DNA from: DATKMS01 sp041497995
Lineage (GTDB): Bacteria > Desulfobacterota > Binatia > HRBIN30
DNA: 6,371 nt
Direction of reading: 5' to 3'
Assembly: GCA_041497995.1 (NCBI GenBank)
Contig: JBGQHM010000394.1
Coordinates: forward strand, 1 to 6,371
The position numbers and the translations under genes are program-made. The first letter of the stretch is position 1. Each line of letters begins with the position of its first letter. The notes beneath the pieces were generated by a model. The model was not told where the DNA came from and did no database searches. It was given only the letters and a program-made list of their open reading frames with translations. Shown here piece after piece: positions 5,313-6,371 of the stretch.

Positions 5313-6371
5313 TCAGGGAGCGTTCCAAGCAAAGAACTGCGAGGTAACGCAGATATCGCCAACTGTCAGCTGTCCCAGCAAGGGTACCGCCCCGGCAACG
5401 CCGCCCGTCAGTGGCTTGCCCTGCAGCGCTCCACAGTTGAACGGTGTGCCCGTCACGCAGAATGGCCCGGTGCTAAGGCCGTCTTCACCGTTGATATTCT
5501 GAAGCTGACAGCACGCGGTTCCGGTCGTGAGCAAGGTCGTCGACACTTGGCCAAACGGTATGAGCGGCTCCCCGTCCTTGCAAAACTCTGGATCGATACC
5601 CACGCGGGAAGTAATCGACACGCTGTTCAACAAACGCGCGGAGCCCGGCGGGCCGGTTCCGCTGATGCTTCGGAAGATGGGTCCGGGGTTTCCAGCCTGA
5701 CCACCCGCATCCTGCGTCACATTCAGATCAACATCGCCAAGGCCCGCACTGCCGCAGCCCAGCACGCCGCTGGCGGAATTCCCGGAGCCGAACGTCGAGG
5801 CGCACGGCTTGTCGTGTGCGCAGTTGGTTTCAATGAATCCCAATCCACACGACGGTGACTCGGTGCCGTCAGCCTCGAAGACCGTCCCTCCGCAGGTCTG
5901 CAACGCGACGGCCCGTACGCATGCCTCTCCGAGCGTCGGCACTTCAACCTTCGCGATGTGTACGCTGGCGGCTTTGACAACGAACGGTACCCTGCCGTCT
6001 CCGCCCGGCTTTCCGACGGTCAACTTCTCCTCACCGGTGAACGGCACCGGAATAGTGAAGATGTCGCCGTGGATGACAGCCCCGCTGGTGCCGCGTATTA
6101 GGTCCACCGCGTCGCCTGTCGCCACACCACTCACCAGTGGAAAGTCGACCTCCGTCTCATCCGTGCAGTTCGCCGCACAGCCATCGCCGCCGAATGTCTT
6201 GCAGTGCACGCAGTGGCCGTCCGGACAGTCACTGTTCGCAGAGCAGGCATAGCCCTGCTTGAGGCCATCATCGCAGACGCCATTGCCGTTGCACTGCGCG
6301 TCAGCGGTACAGGCTGTCCCGGCGTTCGAACCACCGATGCAGATGCCGCCGTCGTCGCATTCCTCGATGCC
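5313..6371 (-). CDS. Cys-rich, probably exported protein, C-terminal 352 residues (start outside window)
   Basis: The frame is open from the right edge of the window to TGA at 5315-5313; the start and any signal peptide are beyond 6371. The first 69 visible residues hold 11 cysteines in disulfide-repeat style (EECDDGGICIGG, AGTACTADAQC, NGVCDDG, NSDCPDGHC, GGDGCAANCTDE). These resemble the Cys-rich repeats common in exported proteins of Myxococcota and other deltaproteobacterial-grade bacteria. The remaining part is a Gly/Thr/Val-rich, probably beta-sheet region with ten or so scattered cysteines (ACVRAV, QTCGGTVFEADG, TACCQLQN) and no hydrophobic C-terminal anchor. The many likely disulfides imply a place outside the cytoplasm. 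No enzymatic motif is seen and the function is unknown. A GTG at 6209 lies inside the continuous Cys-rich repeat and should not be taken as the start. Confidence 0.8.
   Translation of the reverse strand, partial: GIEECDDGGICIGGSNAGTACTADAQCNGNGVCDDGLKQGYACSANSDCPDGHCVHCKTFGGDGCAANCTDETEVDFPLVSGVATGDAVDLIRGTSGAVIHGDIFTIPVPFTGEEKLTVGKPGGDGRVPFVVKAASVHIAKVEVPTLGEACVRAVALQTCGGTVFEADGTESPSCGLGFIETNCAHDKPCASTFGSGNSASGVLGCGSAGLGDVDLNVTQDAGGQAGNPGPIFRSISGTGPPGSARLLNSVSITSRVGIDPEFCKDGEPLIPFGQVSTTLLTTGTACCQLQNINGEDGLSTGPFCVTGTPFNCGALQGKPLTGGVAGAVPLLGQLTVGDICVTSQFFAWNAP

Overview
The window reads as a GC-rich bacterial chromosome segment from an accessory region. It holds a CoA-transferase gene, a toxin–antitoxin cluster, a dispersed palindromic repeat, a membrane-anchored pentapeptide-repeat gene and a long Cys-rich exported-type protein. 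The Cys-rich protein (CDDG, GGDGCAANC and AGTACT-type motifs) together with the family III CoA-transferase suggests a deltaproteobacterial-grade organism, perhaps Candidatus Binatota or a relative. This is inference from recalled protein style; there is no rRNA or marker gene to prove it.

Left part (1-1160): the last codons of a zinc-type/quinone-oxidoreductase-like MDR dehydrogenase run into a small stand-alone MNT nucleotidyltransferase on the + strand. Converging on it from the - strand is a two-gene VapBC-like operon: a 69-residue putative antitoxin whose stop codon overlaps the GTG start of a PIN-domain toxin (GTGA overlap). Positions 1160-1599 contain no gene. Most of that stretch (about 1189-1471) is one large nested inverted repeat made of several compact hairpins, followed by the leader of the next gene with a good Shine-Dalgarno sequence.

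Middle (1600-5232): a complete family III (CaiB/BaiF) CoA-transferase on the + strand is followed by a convergent - strand gene for a 702-residue protein. That protein has about five membrane segments, a pentapeptide-repeat solenoid and an unrecognised C-terminal domain. Just beyond its start codon lies a second, truncated copy of the 3' end of the CoA-transferase gene (5038-5232). The last 156 bases of this copy match the intact gene at 144 positions. The pentapeptide gene, which is visibly lower in GC, is therefore bracketed by direct repeats of its neighbour's 3' end. This is the most informative structure in the window and points to an insertion, a 3'-end exchange, or the collapse of a tandem paralogue.

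Right part (5233-6371): a stem-loop without a U-tract separates the remnant from the C-terminal 352 residues of a Cys-rich, probably exported protein on the - strand, whose start lies outside the window.

The genes do not form one pathway. The dehydrogenase and CoA-transferase are metabolic, the MNT and VapBC genes are small mobile defence or stress modules, and the pentapeptide gene looks like cargo at a recombination-prone site.
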